64,000 nt of DNA from Puccinia triticina (lineage: Eukaryota > Basidiomycota > Pucciniomycetes > Pucciniales > Pucciniaceae). The translations under genes and the position numbers were made by a program. The stretch spans positions 6,655,001-6,719,000 of the forward strand of contig NC_070563.1 of assembly GCF_026914185.1 (NCBI RefSeq), written 5' to 3'. The notes under the pieces were generated by a model. The model worked only from the letters and a program-made list of their open reading frames with translations. It ran no database searches and had not been told where the DNA came from. Below are positions 23,057 through 34,622 of this stretch, piece after piece; position 1 is the stretch's first letter, and each line of letters starts with the position of its first letter.

Positions 23057-24312
23057 CACATCCGGTCATTGAGAGGAGTAAATAGGTACTCCCCTGGATG
23101 GCCGGACTGTTCCAAGGAGTAGTACTCCCCTGGATGGCTGGACTGCTCCGGTCATCAAGAGGGGTACTAACCTCCCTTAATGGCTGGTCCGTTCTGGTCA
23201 TTGAGAGGAGTAGGTAATCCTCTCAATTGGAAGTTTGTTTTAGTAATTGAGAGGAGTACTCCCCTCAATGGCCAAACTGTTCCGGTCATTGAGAGGAGTA
23301 CCTTCTCCCCTTGTGTTGCGATGAACGCACGATGAAAAACCAAAGCTCACGGCTGACAGGCCTGTGACACTTGGTGAGTGAGAATAATGTGGTTCTGATT
23401 CACTGGGGAGAAAACTACTACAGTAATCTAGTGTGGACTAAATACAAGATTGCTGGAGTTTTGATTGAAGCATACAACCTATGATATATAAGCATATTGG
23501 TATCTCAACACCTTGATGGCCGGACTGTTCCTGTCATCAATACAAAAGTAGTACCCACTCCCCTCAATGACTGGTCTTTTCCGGTCATCAAGAGGTCCTC
23601 TCAATGGCTGGTCTGTTCTGGAAATCAAGGAGTACCTTCTCCCCTCAATTGGTTGGTCCGGCCCGGTCATTGAGAGTAGTTCTGGACTGGCCATTGAGAA
23701 GAGTACCTACTCCCCTTGATAGACGGTTGGTTGCGGTCATTGAGAGGAGTACCTACTCTCCTTGATGGCCAGTCCACTCTGATCATCAAGAGGAATACCT
23801 ACTCCCCTTGATGGTTGGTCCGTTCTGGTCATTGAGAGGAGTACCTACTCCCCTCAATGGTTGGTCTGTTCCGGTCATTGAGAGGAGTATGTACTCCCCT
23901 CAATGGCCCATTTTTTTAGTCATTGAGAGGAGTACCTTCTCCCCTTGATGTCAAAACTGTTCTGGTAATCAAGAGGAGTACCTACTCCACTCAATGGCCG
24001 GTGTGTTGTGGTGAGCAAAAGTGGTCATTGCGTAGAATTGGCAGGACTCCCCCGCTCCAAGATGATTCCCAGGTAAAGGCGGGTGATCTTGAGAAACTCC
24101 GCTCCACAGTTCCGCCCCGGTGTGACTGATGACCGGTCTGCGCCGGTCCTTGAGAGGTGGGAGTCCCCTCAATGACCGGTAAAGACCAGTCATTGAGAGT
24201 AGCAAGAGGTGTTACTGTTGACTGGTCCGCGCGGGTCATCGAGAGATATGAGTCCTCTGGATGAACGGTTGTGTGAGTCCCCTCAATGACCGGTCCAGAC
24301 CGTTCATTGAGG
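23057..24312. repeat. minisatellite array B (CCGGTCATTGAGAGGAGTA family)
   Basis: About 25 degenerate dyad-symmetric units such as CCGGTCATTGAGAGGAGTAC...CTCCCCTCAATGGCCGG, interrupted at 23325-23510 by unrelated sequence. The 3' end (24125-24310) is closest to array A at 12793-13463. Confidence 0.85.
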
Positions 24313-24326
24313 GGTGTGATTGCAGC

Positions 24327-24465
24327 TGTGGGCACTCCAAAAAAAAGGAGACTTGGAGTGCACCCCAATGCACTCCATTTGGTATTTGCCAGCTGGAGCA
24401 AAGCCAAAATCCTTCACTGAAAAGGTGGAGTGCTTGGGCTTGCACTCCATTTTTTTTGGAGTGCA
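24327..24465. repeat. ACTCCA block, copy 2
   Basis: Nearly identical to 13471-13612; one small deletion. Sits directly after array B as its paralogue sits after array A. Confidence 0.8.
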
Positions 24466-25192
24466 CGCAAAATAAAGCTCCGCCGCACAAAGAAGATAAC
24501 TCTGCAAAACTGCAAGAAAACAGCCGTAAAGCAAGCACAACCGTAACACATAAAGCAAGTCCGCAACCTACACAAAGTAAAAGAAGCACAACAATCCACA
24601 AAGTAAAGTTAAACCGTAAAAAGAGAGTTTGTGGGGAGTATGATGCAAGATTATCCCTCCCCCACTGTGGTTTTATAGAGAAAAGGAAGAGAACTAAAAG
24701 ATATCCTCTGCCCGCCTCCCACGCACGTCATCCGCTAACTCTGTTCACACACGCACACTCGTCATCCGCCAAGCGCTATACACACACGCACATCATCCGC
24801 CAAGCTCCGCTCTCACGCTAACTCCTGTTGTCTCCGCCGCTCGCCTTTGAATGCCGTTGGACTCCTCTCTCCTTAGCTTCCTCGCCCCTTTCTAGCCTTC
24901 AATGCCGTGATCCCACCCGCCGCCTCCGCCCCAGCTACGCCTGCTGACTTATCCCGCTTTGGCTGCCACAGCTTCCCCCAGTCACAGCCTATACTATCCA
25001 GTCCGCGCTGGCCTGCTTAAGTCAAGTCCAGTTCCGCTGTTGAGCTCCGCGCGCCGCCGCCTTCAGTTGTGCGCTCCGCTCTGCTCCGTTCCGCACCGTT
25101 TCCGCACCGTTTCCGCACCGCCTGTGCGCCGCACTGATTTCTCCGTGGACAATTTGACATGTGTTCCAGAATTGATCACCACACCGTTCTGT

Positions 25193-25290
25193 TAGATTAT
25201 GAATCTGGAAACTCTGGCTTTGTAGCTTAGTGGTAGAGCAGGCACCTAGAGTTAGCCCAACCCGGGTTTGAGTCCTGGTGGACACATTTC
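25193..25290 (+). repeat. tRNA-derived repeat, copy 1
   Basis: TAGCTTAGTGGTAGAGC is a good tRNA D-arm/A box and GGGTTTGAGTCCTGG a T-arm/B box. The acceptor arms do not pair and the anticodon stem is weak, so it is not a functional tRNA. Preceded by TTAGATTATGAATCTGG as in copy 2. Confidence 0.6.
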
Positions 25291-25410
25291 TTTTCTGAAA
25301 GATTTACAGTCTTTACAGTCTTCCGCTCAAAAAGCCAAGCGTACCTGCAGAGGAGTGAGCACACCAGCGGGTCTAGGAGAGATTTAGAGCATCCAGATTC
25401 CGGGAGGATG

Positions 25411-25508
25411 TTAGATTATGAATCTGGCAACTCAGGCTTTGTAGCTTAGTGGCAAAGCAGGCACCTAGAGTTAGCCCAACCCAGGTTCAAGTCCTGGTGG
25501 ATCCATTT
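25411..25508 (+). repeat. tRNA-derived repeat, copy 2
   Basis: Direct copy of 25193-25290, 218 bp downstream, with a better T arm (CCAGG-TTCAAGT-CCTGG). The two share their 5' flank, so this is a tandem duplication, probably of a SINE head. Confidence 0.6.
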
Positions 25509-25719
25509 CTTTTATGACATGTTCTGGTCATCAAGAGGAGTACCTATTCCCCTTGTGGCAATCTGGGCAGGTATATGGTAGGTACCCGTTGCACCAAAGG
25601 GTGGACACCCGCACCTGCACCTGTATCCGCTGACAGGTACCTGTTGAAGTCTAGGAGGTACCTGCTGACGGACACCAGGTGCCTGCAAAGTGGTACCAGG
25701 TGCCATCTCTAAAATGGGG

Positions 25720-26880
25720 GGAAATAAGCTGTGATTCCAATGGTGCCAACGGCACGGTGAGAATTGTAAGTCTACAGGGAGATATGGGGGAATATGGGGG
25801 AGCATGGCATCCTCCTTGCCATTTTTCTTGATCCCGTAGGGCAAGACATGCCACTTTAGAGGCAATTCCCTCCTTTGGAGTTTGCTACGCTCCCCCAAGG
25901 AGGGTAAACTTGTGTTAATTTTGGGTACAGCCTGGGCTGGTGCCAGACACCCTCAAGCAAAGCGCAATAAAGGAGGGAATTGGGACTAATGTCCAAATTT
26001 TGGCATGGGATTCCAATCTTCCAATGAGCTTTGCTTTGGCTTTTCATGTTAAGTGAGTCACATCTGTTTTGCATATTTTCATTTCTGCTTTCTACATGTC
26101 ATCTTCCTGTCCTCTACATGTAACCCACTGTATGTAGAGTACCTGAGGCAGCATTTGTGGAAGTACCTTTCATCATCCTTCCACAAATCTTGACTGTCAC
26201 TCACATCTATTGCCTGCTGTCTCAGGTACACCATTTCTTTCTTTTCCAAAAATACTTTGTCACTAACACACTAACACTGTAATGTACTAACATAGAGTTT
26301 CAAAATTACCACATCAATACTTGTTTCATGCAACTTGTTTCTAAAGAACTCTGTGGTGACATCTGTCCTGTAAGAGTTGTGGACTTGGACACTATGTTTT
26401 CAACATTCAAGTTTTATGAATCCATACTTTACTAGAGTGAACATTCTCAAACATAATACAAGGGTACAAGTACAAGAAAGAGATATGTGGTGTGTCAGTA
26501 GCCCACGGTATGCTAGACGTTGAAAAAGTGACCTCCAAATGCCAGGTGTTCACTCATAGTACTAATACTAGCATATTCTTTGAAGCCCCTATTGAGGGAC
26601 AAACTAGGGAACATACCAAAGTGAACATTAAGCAGGGTAATGAATGGACGCAAGTTTCTAGCTGCACCACCATGCTTGTGAGTAACTGGGCACCTGTGTG
26701 CAACAGGATCATAAGAGAGCATCCAGGCAAGGACTCTACTCTCTTCCATGCTTATAGAACCCCCCCCCCCCTCTTGCTCCCCTTCCCCAAAAAATTCCCC
26801 TCCTCCAAAACCCAAATTTCCATCCCCCCCCCTTGCCCCCTCATTGCGGTTCTGAAGGCCCCCCAGTGTTACGGCAACTG
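25720..26880. other. non-coding or highly decayed sequence
   Basis: No recognisable gene. An open plus-strand stretch at 26492-26881 ends in C-rich sequence and may be the decayed upstream part of the copia element. Confidence 0.3.
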
Positions 26881-28590
26881 AGCAAAGAACGCCACCACCA
26901 ATCCCAATATTGACACCCCAAAGACCTGGAGACAGCTCCTGAGTCCTAGAGTCTCCCAACAAACACTGCTGGCTAAATGCAGCCAACAACAAATTTGCAT
27001 CCTTGCTTGGTATGCAAACATGAAAATTGGTCCCTCAACCAGAAAAAAAGAAGATAATCAAGTCAAAGTGGGTGCTCAAAGTCAAACACCTCCCCAACTG
27101 CAGCATCCAGAAGCTCAAAGCCTGTCTTTTTGCAATGGGCTATTCCTAAATCCAGGGACTAGACTGCATTGAGGTCTTTTCTCAAATGCTCAAACTGGAA
27201 AACCAAGGCTCATTTTCAGTCTTCTTGCAAGCCGCTGTTGGAAGGGTCATCAAGTCAAGTTCAAGACCACATTCCTCAATGGCCATCTTGATTTGCCCAT
27301 CTACATGGAACAAGCTCCTGGATTTGAGGATCCCACCCACCAGAGTGGGTCTGCAAGGTAAGCTGCTCACTCTATGGGCTGAAGCAGTCCCCCAGACAAT
27401 GGAACACAGAGTTTCACAAAGCTCTTGTGGATCTAGGCTGGTCAAACTCAATGTACAACCCCACTTTGTAATTCAAAATCACCTCCAGCAAGCTTGTTGG
27501 AGCCCTCACCGCACATGTTAATGACCTTGCCATTGTTGGCAAGCCCAAAGTTGTTGATTCAATCATCTTAGCTGTGGGGACTTAATTCAAAATTGGCGCT
27601 GTGGTGAGCAACATGGTACAGACAGTCCATGGTTCAAGATCCAGATGAAGACTCAAGATTCAAGTGACCAGTTATCAAGATCAAGCCCTCAAGATTATCC
27701 ATCTCAAATTTCAAGCTCAAAATTCAAGATGTTATGATTGATATTGATGATTGTTGTTGATTTTTCTCTCTGTTCTTTTTGATCCATTGCACCCATCCTC
27801 TTATGTTACTCTCCTCATTTTTCTGTGTATGTGGTTGATCTTTTCTTTGTGTGTGTTTTGTTTTGTTTGTGTTGTGCCGAGCTTGTTTGTAGTTAGGGAT
27901 GTGATGAACATGTCTGTGACATGTTCACTTCCTGGAGTCTGAGTTCAAACTTTGAACTCAGATGATGGGGAGGCATGGCATTCTGATCCGCCATCACGGG
28001 TCTACAAGATCCCGAGTCCAGCATCCTGACGAGTCCCACCTTCAACGATCTCACGTGATCCCCCCCCCCCCCCCCCCCCAGAAGCTCCAACAAACAAAAC
28101 CGCCGCCAAGGATCTAACCCCCCGGCGAACTCCCAAAACCACTCCACCACAAAGCTATCACTTGAATACCTGACGACTCATCCGGACCATCCGTGAGGGC
28201 AGTCATACAACATCTTTTCCCCTCCCAGCGCTGCCGCTGGCCTAGCACCGGACGGAGCTCCATAGCGCCAATGAGGAACTTCATCACTTCCTCTCCCTAA
28301 AAATATCTCACAACATCCCCAACCAATACATGTACCTAAATCAAGAACACTATATCACAAAGCTCTGCAACCGTTTCCTAGATGGCAAATCTATGTTGGC
28401 TCCAACCCTGACAGACACTGCCTTCAAGAACCTTTGCTCCCATACATCCTTGCCCTACCCACAACTTATTGGCTCCCTTCTTTGGGTGTCCCAATGCACT
28501 CAACCTGATGTCTTATGAATTGCCTCTCTCAACATCTCTGAGCATTTGTGATCCTGATCCTGAGTCTTTCTGAGTTCTGCCAAGCCCTTG
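26881..28590 (+). pseudogene. Ty1/copia reverse transcriptase relic, split by an LTR
   Basis: Across several frames and stops one reads a copia RT in order: KKIIKSKWVLKVKHLPN (about 27043), KLKACLFAMGYS, LDCIEVFS, TTFLNGHLDLPIYMEQAPGF (about 27266), SLYGLKQSPRQWNTEFHKAL (about 27370-27430), GALTAHVNDLAIVGKPKVVD and FKIGA at 27599. It resumes at 28268 with NEELHHFLSLKISHN and YMYLNQEHYITKLCNRF, ending YPQLIGSLLWVSQCTQPDV near 28510. Catalytic YVDD appears as HVND, so it is dead. LTRs of this element were not found. Confidence 0.75.
27600..28262. mobile_element. solo LTR inserted in the copia relic
   Basis: 663 bp beginning TG and ending CA. TGGCGC precedes it (27594-27599) and TAGCGC follows it (28263-28268), a 6-bp duplication with one mismatch. 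Removing it and one duplicate gives ...FKIG-A-NEELHHF in frame. Contains a C20 run at about 28060. Solo-LTR nature is inferred from structure. Confidence 0.5.
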
Positions 28591-28787
28591 ATCTTATTCC
28601 CTGATTCCTTTCCACATCTCCAACCTCCAATCCCACCATTTTCATAGTTTTGAACCTTGTGCATCCCTTCTCCTCCAACACCATTTGTTGGACCTAATTA
28701 CCCTGATTTTCATTCCTACTCCTCCACAGAGGGTATCCACTCCCTCCGTCATCTCAAACAAATCCCCCCCCACTTCACTATCATTTA

Positions 28788-28966
28788 GGGTGTTCAAAGT
28801 TGACTTGCATAAAATCATAAAATCTAAGCTGAAAAAAATATGTACCACCCAAACACTCAAATTAGAGCACCATTTCTAAAATGGTACATATAAAATCATC
28901 ATTTGAAAATTTTATGATTTTATGATTTTATGTATTGAAAATTTTATGATTTCAACTTTGAACACC
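28788..28966. mobile_element. GGGTGTTCAAAG MITE, copy 1
   Basis: 179 bp, termini GGGTGTTCAAAGTTGA / TCAACTTTGAACACC, target duplication TTA on both sides. The interior is AT-rich with ATAAAATCATAAAAT words. Second copy at 62437-62633 in the opposite orientation. Confidence 0.75.
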
Positions 28967-29152
28967 TTAATTGTTTTAATCCTTTTTCCGCTCAAGATTT
29001 TACGGACCACCACAAGGACAGCTCTATCTCTATTGCACTTTCCCCCCACCGCGCTGCCTATGGTCTGACACCTTAGCAGCTCCTACCGGTTCAAGTGCCT
29101 GACTGTAAACTCCGCCTGTCCATCACTGCACATGGATCTTGGTATGTATAAC

Positions 29153-32023
29153 TAAGGCTGTAACCCAAAAGCGGGGTTCGGGGCATCGGGATCGGCCTTG
29201 GAAATGCCCCGAACCCCGGGGCATATGTTTTTTTTGCGAAGGGGAGGGATGTGATGTCTTTTTTGGGGATTTTATGGTTTTTTGTCATTCCAGTGGCCAT
29301 CATATGTATGTACAAGCTGGTTGTAGTAGATTGAGGGAAAAAAATGAGACGCCAAGTAATTGAGACGCGCAAGCTAGAAGTTAGAACCCCAAGGAAACGG
29401 GTGTAGAAGTCAGCAGCAAAAGAAAGGGAATCACAACGGGCCATCAAAAGCTTGATACCATCCCTTTAGACACAAGAGATGCTCAACGCTTTTTGGTTTG
29501 AGCGCGGATCGTTGCCAGGAGACGATTCGTCAACCTTTTGAGAATACGCGCTCGGAAGCAGCGCTAGTTGCCGGGACCGAGAGGAACTTCCGTGCCATTT
29601 GCGACAGGATGGGATAGCTCTTCTGTCGACCGGCCCAATAGGCAAGGATCTTGCTGCCCGGTGCTTCATTATCCTCTTTCAAGTATTGGGTGATCTCGGC
29701 TTTGATCCCCTCAGTTGGTGGGGGTGGTTGATAAAACACAGCTGCAAAGAAGTTGGAGCCACCTGTTCCGGATGGGGTCTTTGTATTTGGGTTGGTAGCA
29801 GGCTTGGCCTCCCTGATCTGATCCTTGAAATCGTGGGCAGCAGTGCGGAATGATGAAACGATATTGTTGACCGAGAGCAAATAGCGATCAACAAGGAAGT
29901 TTGCATGGGTCTTCCAGAAGGCGAGCTTGAAAGTGGGGTCGAGTATCATCACACATATGTAGACCGGTTTGGTGAGTGCGTTGCAAAGGTAGCCATCAAT
30001 TTTTGCTATCATTTGGGCCGCGGGATTGATGAGTTGGGCTTGATCATATTGGCCTTGCCTGGCGGAGAGGAGGTGTATCATCAGAGTGATGTAAACCGGA
30101 AGGGCTGTGTTCAGGGTCGGATAAGTGGATCCGCACAACAGCTCAGTTGCTTCGCTGAGAGGTTCGAGGAGATCCATCACATTTTTCGCCTGATTCCACT
30201 CCTCCAAGGTCAAAAGAAAGCGGCGAGTCTCTGCTTGGGACTGAGAATAATGAGTGCATGACTCCTCGAGTTGAATGGCCCGGCGGAACATGTTGAAGGT
30301 TGAATTCCAGCGGGTTGAAACATTGATTTCAAGACATGTGAAGCGGGTTGAAACATTGATTTCAAGACATGTGATATTCTTGGCCGCAAGGTCAGGCTGA
30401 GTGAATCTAACGACATTCACAAAGCGTTCACGCCGGAGAGGTGACAATTGTACATAGGTACTTAATCCATGTATCCTCTTGAGGATTGAGTCAGCCTCGA
30501 CGTTGGCCCCATTGGGTTTGGTGGTCATGAAATTGATGCCCATCCGGTTTTGGGTGGCTGGCTGAGCAGGTGCGTTGTTGGGAGTTTCAGCTCCCATTGC
30601 AGCGGTGGAGAGTTCTTTGCCTTCTTGAGGATTGTCCAGAGTTCCAAGGGCCGCGATTCCAGCTTTGGCAGCCAGGTTGATAACGTGTGTGATGCACCCA
30701 AGAAGGTGAGTAGTAGGGTTGAACGAATCAATCTGAAGAGAGAGTTCTCAAGCCATTCAATTGTTTGTCGCAGCATTATCAGCAGTAATGGTGTGTATCT
30801 TCTTGATACACCCATAATTTTCAAGTACTTCATAGAATTCCTCGGCAAACATCTTCCCGGTATGATTTCCTGGAGAGAAGACAATCTTTGGGTGAATTCT
30901 TGATCCATAAAAAAGATAAATAAATAACAAATGAAATGACGCACCTTGGATATGAGGGACAGCCAAAGTCAAGTCTTTCATCTCGAAGTTCGAATCCAAG
31001 TAATGAGCGGTCACTGCCATGAAAGCGGTGACATTAGGGGCGGTCCAAGCGTTGGTTGTAAAAGAAATATGATCTTGCTTTGCGATAAACTGCAGCTTGA
31101 TTGTCTCTTGCGACTGGAGGAAAACTCTGTCGAGGTGGGTGGAAAGTCCACTTCGGCAGGTATTGGTGATCAGGGGTGAGGCCTCTTCATTAAGCAGGCA
31201 AAGAAGTGCACGGAAAGACTTTTGCTTGACAGTCGCAAACGGGAGATCACTCTTGGCTAGGAAGTATACAATGGCGTTCTGCAATGACTCATTATTAAGC
31301 TCCACCTACAAAATGGTCCCCCACTCCCAGTCAGAAATGGTCGTAATTTGATGATAACTATAAAATTATAAACAACTCACTTTGGGTACGGAGGAGCCAG
31401 ACTTCAACCATTTCTCTATGTCAATATGTGGAAACTTCTTGGTCTTTTTCAAGAGCTTAGGATCCGCGAGCTGGTGGATTTGCAAGAGATGGCCGTGGAA
31501 GTTTTTGGTGCTTCCACTCTTATCTTTTTTCAATCAAGTGCCACATATCTTCCCACCTTTCCGGACAACTTGACAAACAGCTTTGGCGCCGTTGCCAGAC
31601 ATTCGGAAGTGATTCCAAACCCAACTTCCCTTGACTGGTTGCGCTGAGGTTTGATCTTTGTCACTAAGTTCAATAACAGTAGCGTTGGTGTTGGATAAAT
31701 CAGGGGGAGGGGGAGTCGAAGCAGGAGCTTTTCTCTTAGTCTTCATATTGAAAGCCTAGTAACTGGTCCGGGGCGGGAGGTATGCTATACAGAACTATAT
31801 TTATTGGATTTTCAAGCGTAATAGCAGAGGACAATAGGCTGAGTCTCCAACGGGCACCACTGATGCCCTAAGTGTAAACCTAATGGGATGATACCCACGT
31901 CATTTTACTGGCAAGAAAAAAAAGTATAATGCCCCGGGGCTTCAGGGTGCCCCGGGGCATATCCGGGGTCTGGGGTTCGGGATGACCCTCATGCCCCGTC
32001 CCGAACCCCGGGTCACAGCCTTA
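29153..32023 (-). mobile_element. hAT element, near full length, inactivated
   Basis: 2871 bp. Inverted termini TAAGGCTGTAACCC and GGGTCACAGCCTTA lie inside an 8-bp duplication (TGTATAAC at 29145-29152, GGTATAAC at 32024-32031, one mismatch). Subterminal GGGGTTCGGG/CCCGAACCCC words repeat at both ends. It carries one transposase gene on the minus strand. Confidence 0.85.
29431..31746 (-). pseudogene. hAT transposase (BED finger, hAT dimerisation domain)
   Basis: From 31746: MKTKRKAPASTPPPPD linker, then a BED-type finger (SWVWNHFRMSGNGAKAVCQVV...GGKICGT and HGHLLQIH). After an intron near 31380-31304 the RNase H-like core follows: FITTNAWTAPN in variant form (SFTTNAWTAPNVTAFMAVTA), HTITADNAATNN, CITHVINLA, STRWNSTFNM, LLEPLSEATELL. 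The C-terminal dimerisation motif is LSVPATSAASERVFSKG. Four in-frame TGA codons (31534-31536, 30757-30759, 30748-30750, 29530-29532) stand where related transposases have Arg, each preceded by T. An 11-residue segment (FTCLEINVSTR) is tandemly duplicated by 33 bp near 30311-30376. Not functional. Confidence 0.85.
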
Positions 32024-32031
32024 GGTATAAC

Positions 32032-32656
32032 CCTCCTACGTGCCTGGCTTGTGTACCACCAATAACAAACCCAGCCTTTGGGTCAAAATCCCACAGGATC
32101 CACGCCCGACCTCGGGCTTTGGGGGTAACCTGCGGGGCTGCCCTCTGTGCTCTCACCAAGAGGCTTTGTTAGGCTCGTCCGTGGTATAGAACTTCTCGGT
32201 CGTGGGCGTGGCATCGATGATTCAATGGGACTTCCACTGTGGGGAGGGCACCTGATCACTCTACCTAAACGAACCCCCGTCGAAATAATTCCGGCACTAT
32301 GTACGTCCGATACCTGCAGCCTCGGTTTTCGTGCACGACGCCTCTTTTGTACGCCCCGGGTGTATGCATACAAATGAACAATTTGGCTTGTCACACTTCA
32401 CATCAAATGCAAACCCGTTCAAATAAATGTGTAAATACAGCATATGTTCTGATTGGACAAAATATCGCAGCCCGATGCTACATATTATGTGGCGAAAGAA
32501 TCGAGATTTGACGAAGATCAGCATGTTGCACCGGATTTTCTGAACTCTCAGCTTTCGCTCAGGCAGTTCATCCCTTTTTCGCACATTCAGGACAGGAATC
32601 TTCGTCAGTCATATAACCGCTGAGTAGGTTCCGCAAGCCATCACCTTTTCACTACG
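32032..32656. other. intergenic, upstream of the membrane protein gene
   Basis: TCCACG/CGTGG-rich stretch at 32090-32240 like the blocks near 7130 and 8930; promoter of the next gene presumably near 32600. No gene. Confidence 0.35.
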
Positions 32657-34622
32657 ATGTCGACTCAGCAAGGATTGCCATTGATCCACGATCGATATAC
32701 CTATGTAGAGTACATACTGCCTGGCTTTGTGTGGGTCCCTCATTCTCAACTGAATGTGCTTCTTCCTGCGGTTCAGATATCTGCATTTCAAAGAGTGCCC
32801 GTCTGACTGTACCAATTGAATATAGGACCGGGGTTTACGCCAGCGCCTGCTTTGGTGGAATGGTTATCAGTGAGGGAATCCGGGTTTTATATCGATTCCC
32901 GCAAGACTCGACAATTTTGCGAGTGATGGTCATGTGGGTTATGGCGTGTTCATTGCTGCACACGAGGTCAGTGGTTATATGTCAGGTTCTATCATGTCAA
33001 CATGATATCGACTCAGTATCGTCACTAATATATCTATTCAACAGCTGGTTTGAGTACATTGCCTATCATTACGCGGTTGATGGATTTCATGATGTGAGGC
33101 AACTCAACACGGTGACTCCTCATCTTGGGTACGCAAACCTCGTTCGATGGGAAAACCCCCGCAATGCTCCGAATGAACGCGTCCAACTTGTTCTCTTGTT
33201 GACCTGATTTCTCGATTTTATAGGGCTCACGTATTTTTGTCCAGATGTTTGGTCACAACATGCGAGTTCATGTTCATTTTGCACGACTTTCCTGGGGCCC
33301 GACGGCTGACCTCAAATCTCAATTTAGCTCAGCTTTTTTTCTGCTACCGACTGTATGTTTTTTCAAGCCGAGACTGGCGGGGCACGAGTCTTGCTATCCT
33401 GCTCACTCTTGGACATGTAGCATCTGCAATCGGTACGATGATACAGTTTGTCCGAGCAAAATACTATACGGAGCTGTTTCCATTGCTTCCTCTGGGTTTG
33501 TGAGTTAACCAATCAATAAGTCTTTATTTTACTACCTAGATTATTGACTATTCCGCGACGGCCTCACCCCGCCTATCCTATAGTCTCTATAGTACAACGG
33601 TAGGCGCATTTTGTGAACGCAGTATATGACTCATGGGCTCAATTATTCAACCTGGGTATTATTTTTCGTTTTGACAGATTTCGGGCGATGTCCTCATCAC
33701 TGGTTCCCTGTTATACTATTTGGGAAAGCAAAAGACTCACTATATCAAGACCAAATCGTTGAGCGGCTTTGAATCAAAATCCCCTCAAGAGGTTCAAACT
33801 GACAATACATTCCGTGTTGTACAGTATCATCAAACGGATTATGCTTTTGTCTTTCCAAACTAGGTAAAGATTCATTTTATTCAAGCTTTCTCATCCATAT
33901 CCCTGACGCGGTCATCCAGTTTTTTGACTACGGCGTTAGCTATCGTGTCGATCGGCCTTCTAGGAGCACAGAGAGAATTGGGAATTCTGTATTGCTTGAC
34001 GTACGTACCGTTTTGCCTGCTCCCACTTCTGCCATAAATTAGTTTTGACGGTAGGCAGGCCTATTATTTTATGTCGCATCAGGCTTATCTCGGCGCAACT
34101 TTATCTGCTTTCAATCGTGAGTGGACTCACTCAAAATTTATATTCATTCCGTGGTCTTTAACCTGAATCATATCTTGTCCGCCCGCAATTCAGCTGGTAA
34201 CCTTGAATTCGCGTTTTGACTTTGCCAAGGCTTTCGCCGAGGATGCCAACAAGAGTCTCTCAAGATCATTCCGAATGGTGAGTGATATGTCTGGATGCCG
34301 CTTAGTTCTACTCACTCAAGCTTTGGATCAATCTGCCACTTCTCTTCACTTCACCTCCGCCTAACGCAATGAATTCACATCCGCCTGACTCGTCACTAAT
34401 GCAGAGCACTATTCCCATTCACAGAACTTTCTTAAATCAAAAACGAGAGAGTGGCCTGGCCCTGGCGAAGGTGTCAGCATTCAGGTGGACCAGGTTATTT
34501 TCACAGACTTTGACGAAGATATCCTTGTGTCACCCAGATTTACAAAGGTTCGACCTGGTAACGGTCAACATACCATTCGATCGCCTGCTGTTCCCATCCT
34601 AGATAATTTTGCCAATAGGTAA
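32657..34622 (+). CDS. multi-pass membrane protein, fungal DUF6534-like
   Basis: A many-exon gene. Start proposed at MSTQQGLPLIHDRYTYVEY (32657). Later exons read GMVISEGIRVLYRFPQD and VMVMWVMACSLLHT (about 32840-32965), SWFEYIAYHYAVDGFHD (33044), NLNLAQLFFCYRLYVFSSR and LAILLTLGHVASAIGTMIQF (33310-33450), ISGDVLITGSLLYYLGKQKT (33679), FLTTALAIVSIGLLGAQREL (33920), ISAQLYLLSI and LNSRFDFAKAF. The last exon is acidic (VDQVIFTDFDEDI) and ends at 34622. The order of short helices with an A-Q-x-F-F-x-x-R-x-Y-x-x-S motif matches a large basidiomycete family of seven-helix proteins of unknown function. Several splice sites are approximate; no disabling change seen. Confidence 0.6.

Larger units (their letters stand above)
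22827..25711. mobile_element. 2.9-kb non-autonomous hAT-type element carrying a minisatellite
   Basis: Inverted termini TAGAGATGGCAC and GTGCCATCTCTA are flanked on both sides by a perfect 8-bp duplication, AAATGGGG (22819-22826, 25712-25719), the hAT hallmark. Both subterminal regions contain repeated GGTACCTG/CAGGTACC words (22840-22935, 25565-25700), candidate transposase sites. Inside are minisatellite array B, the ACTCCA block, and two tRNA-like copies. No transposase seen. Confidence 0.8.

Noticed and set aside
25218..25285. Functional tRNA
   Set aside because: Acceptor strands do not pair and the anticodon stem has only about three pairs; called tRNA-derived repeat instead.
33588..33665. 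tRNA gene inside an intron of the membrane protein gene
   Set aside because: TAGTACAACGGTAGGCGC resembles a D arm, but no T arm or acceptor pairing follows.
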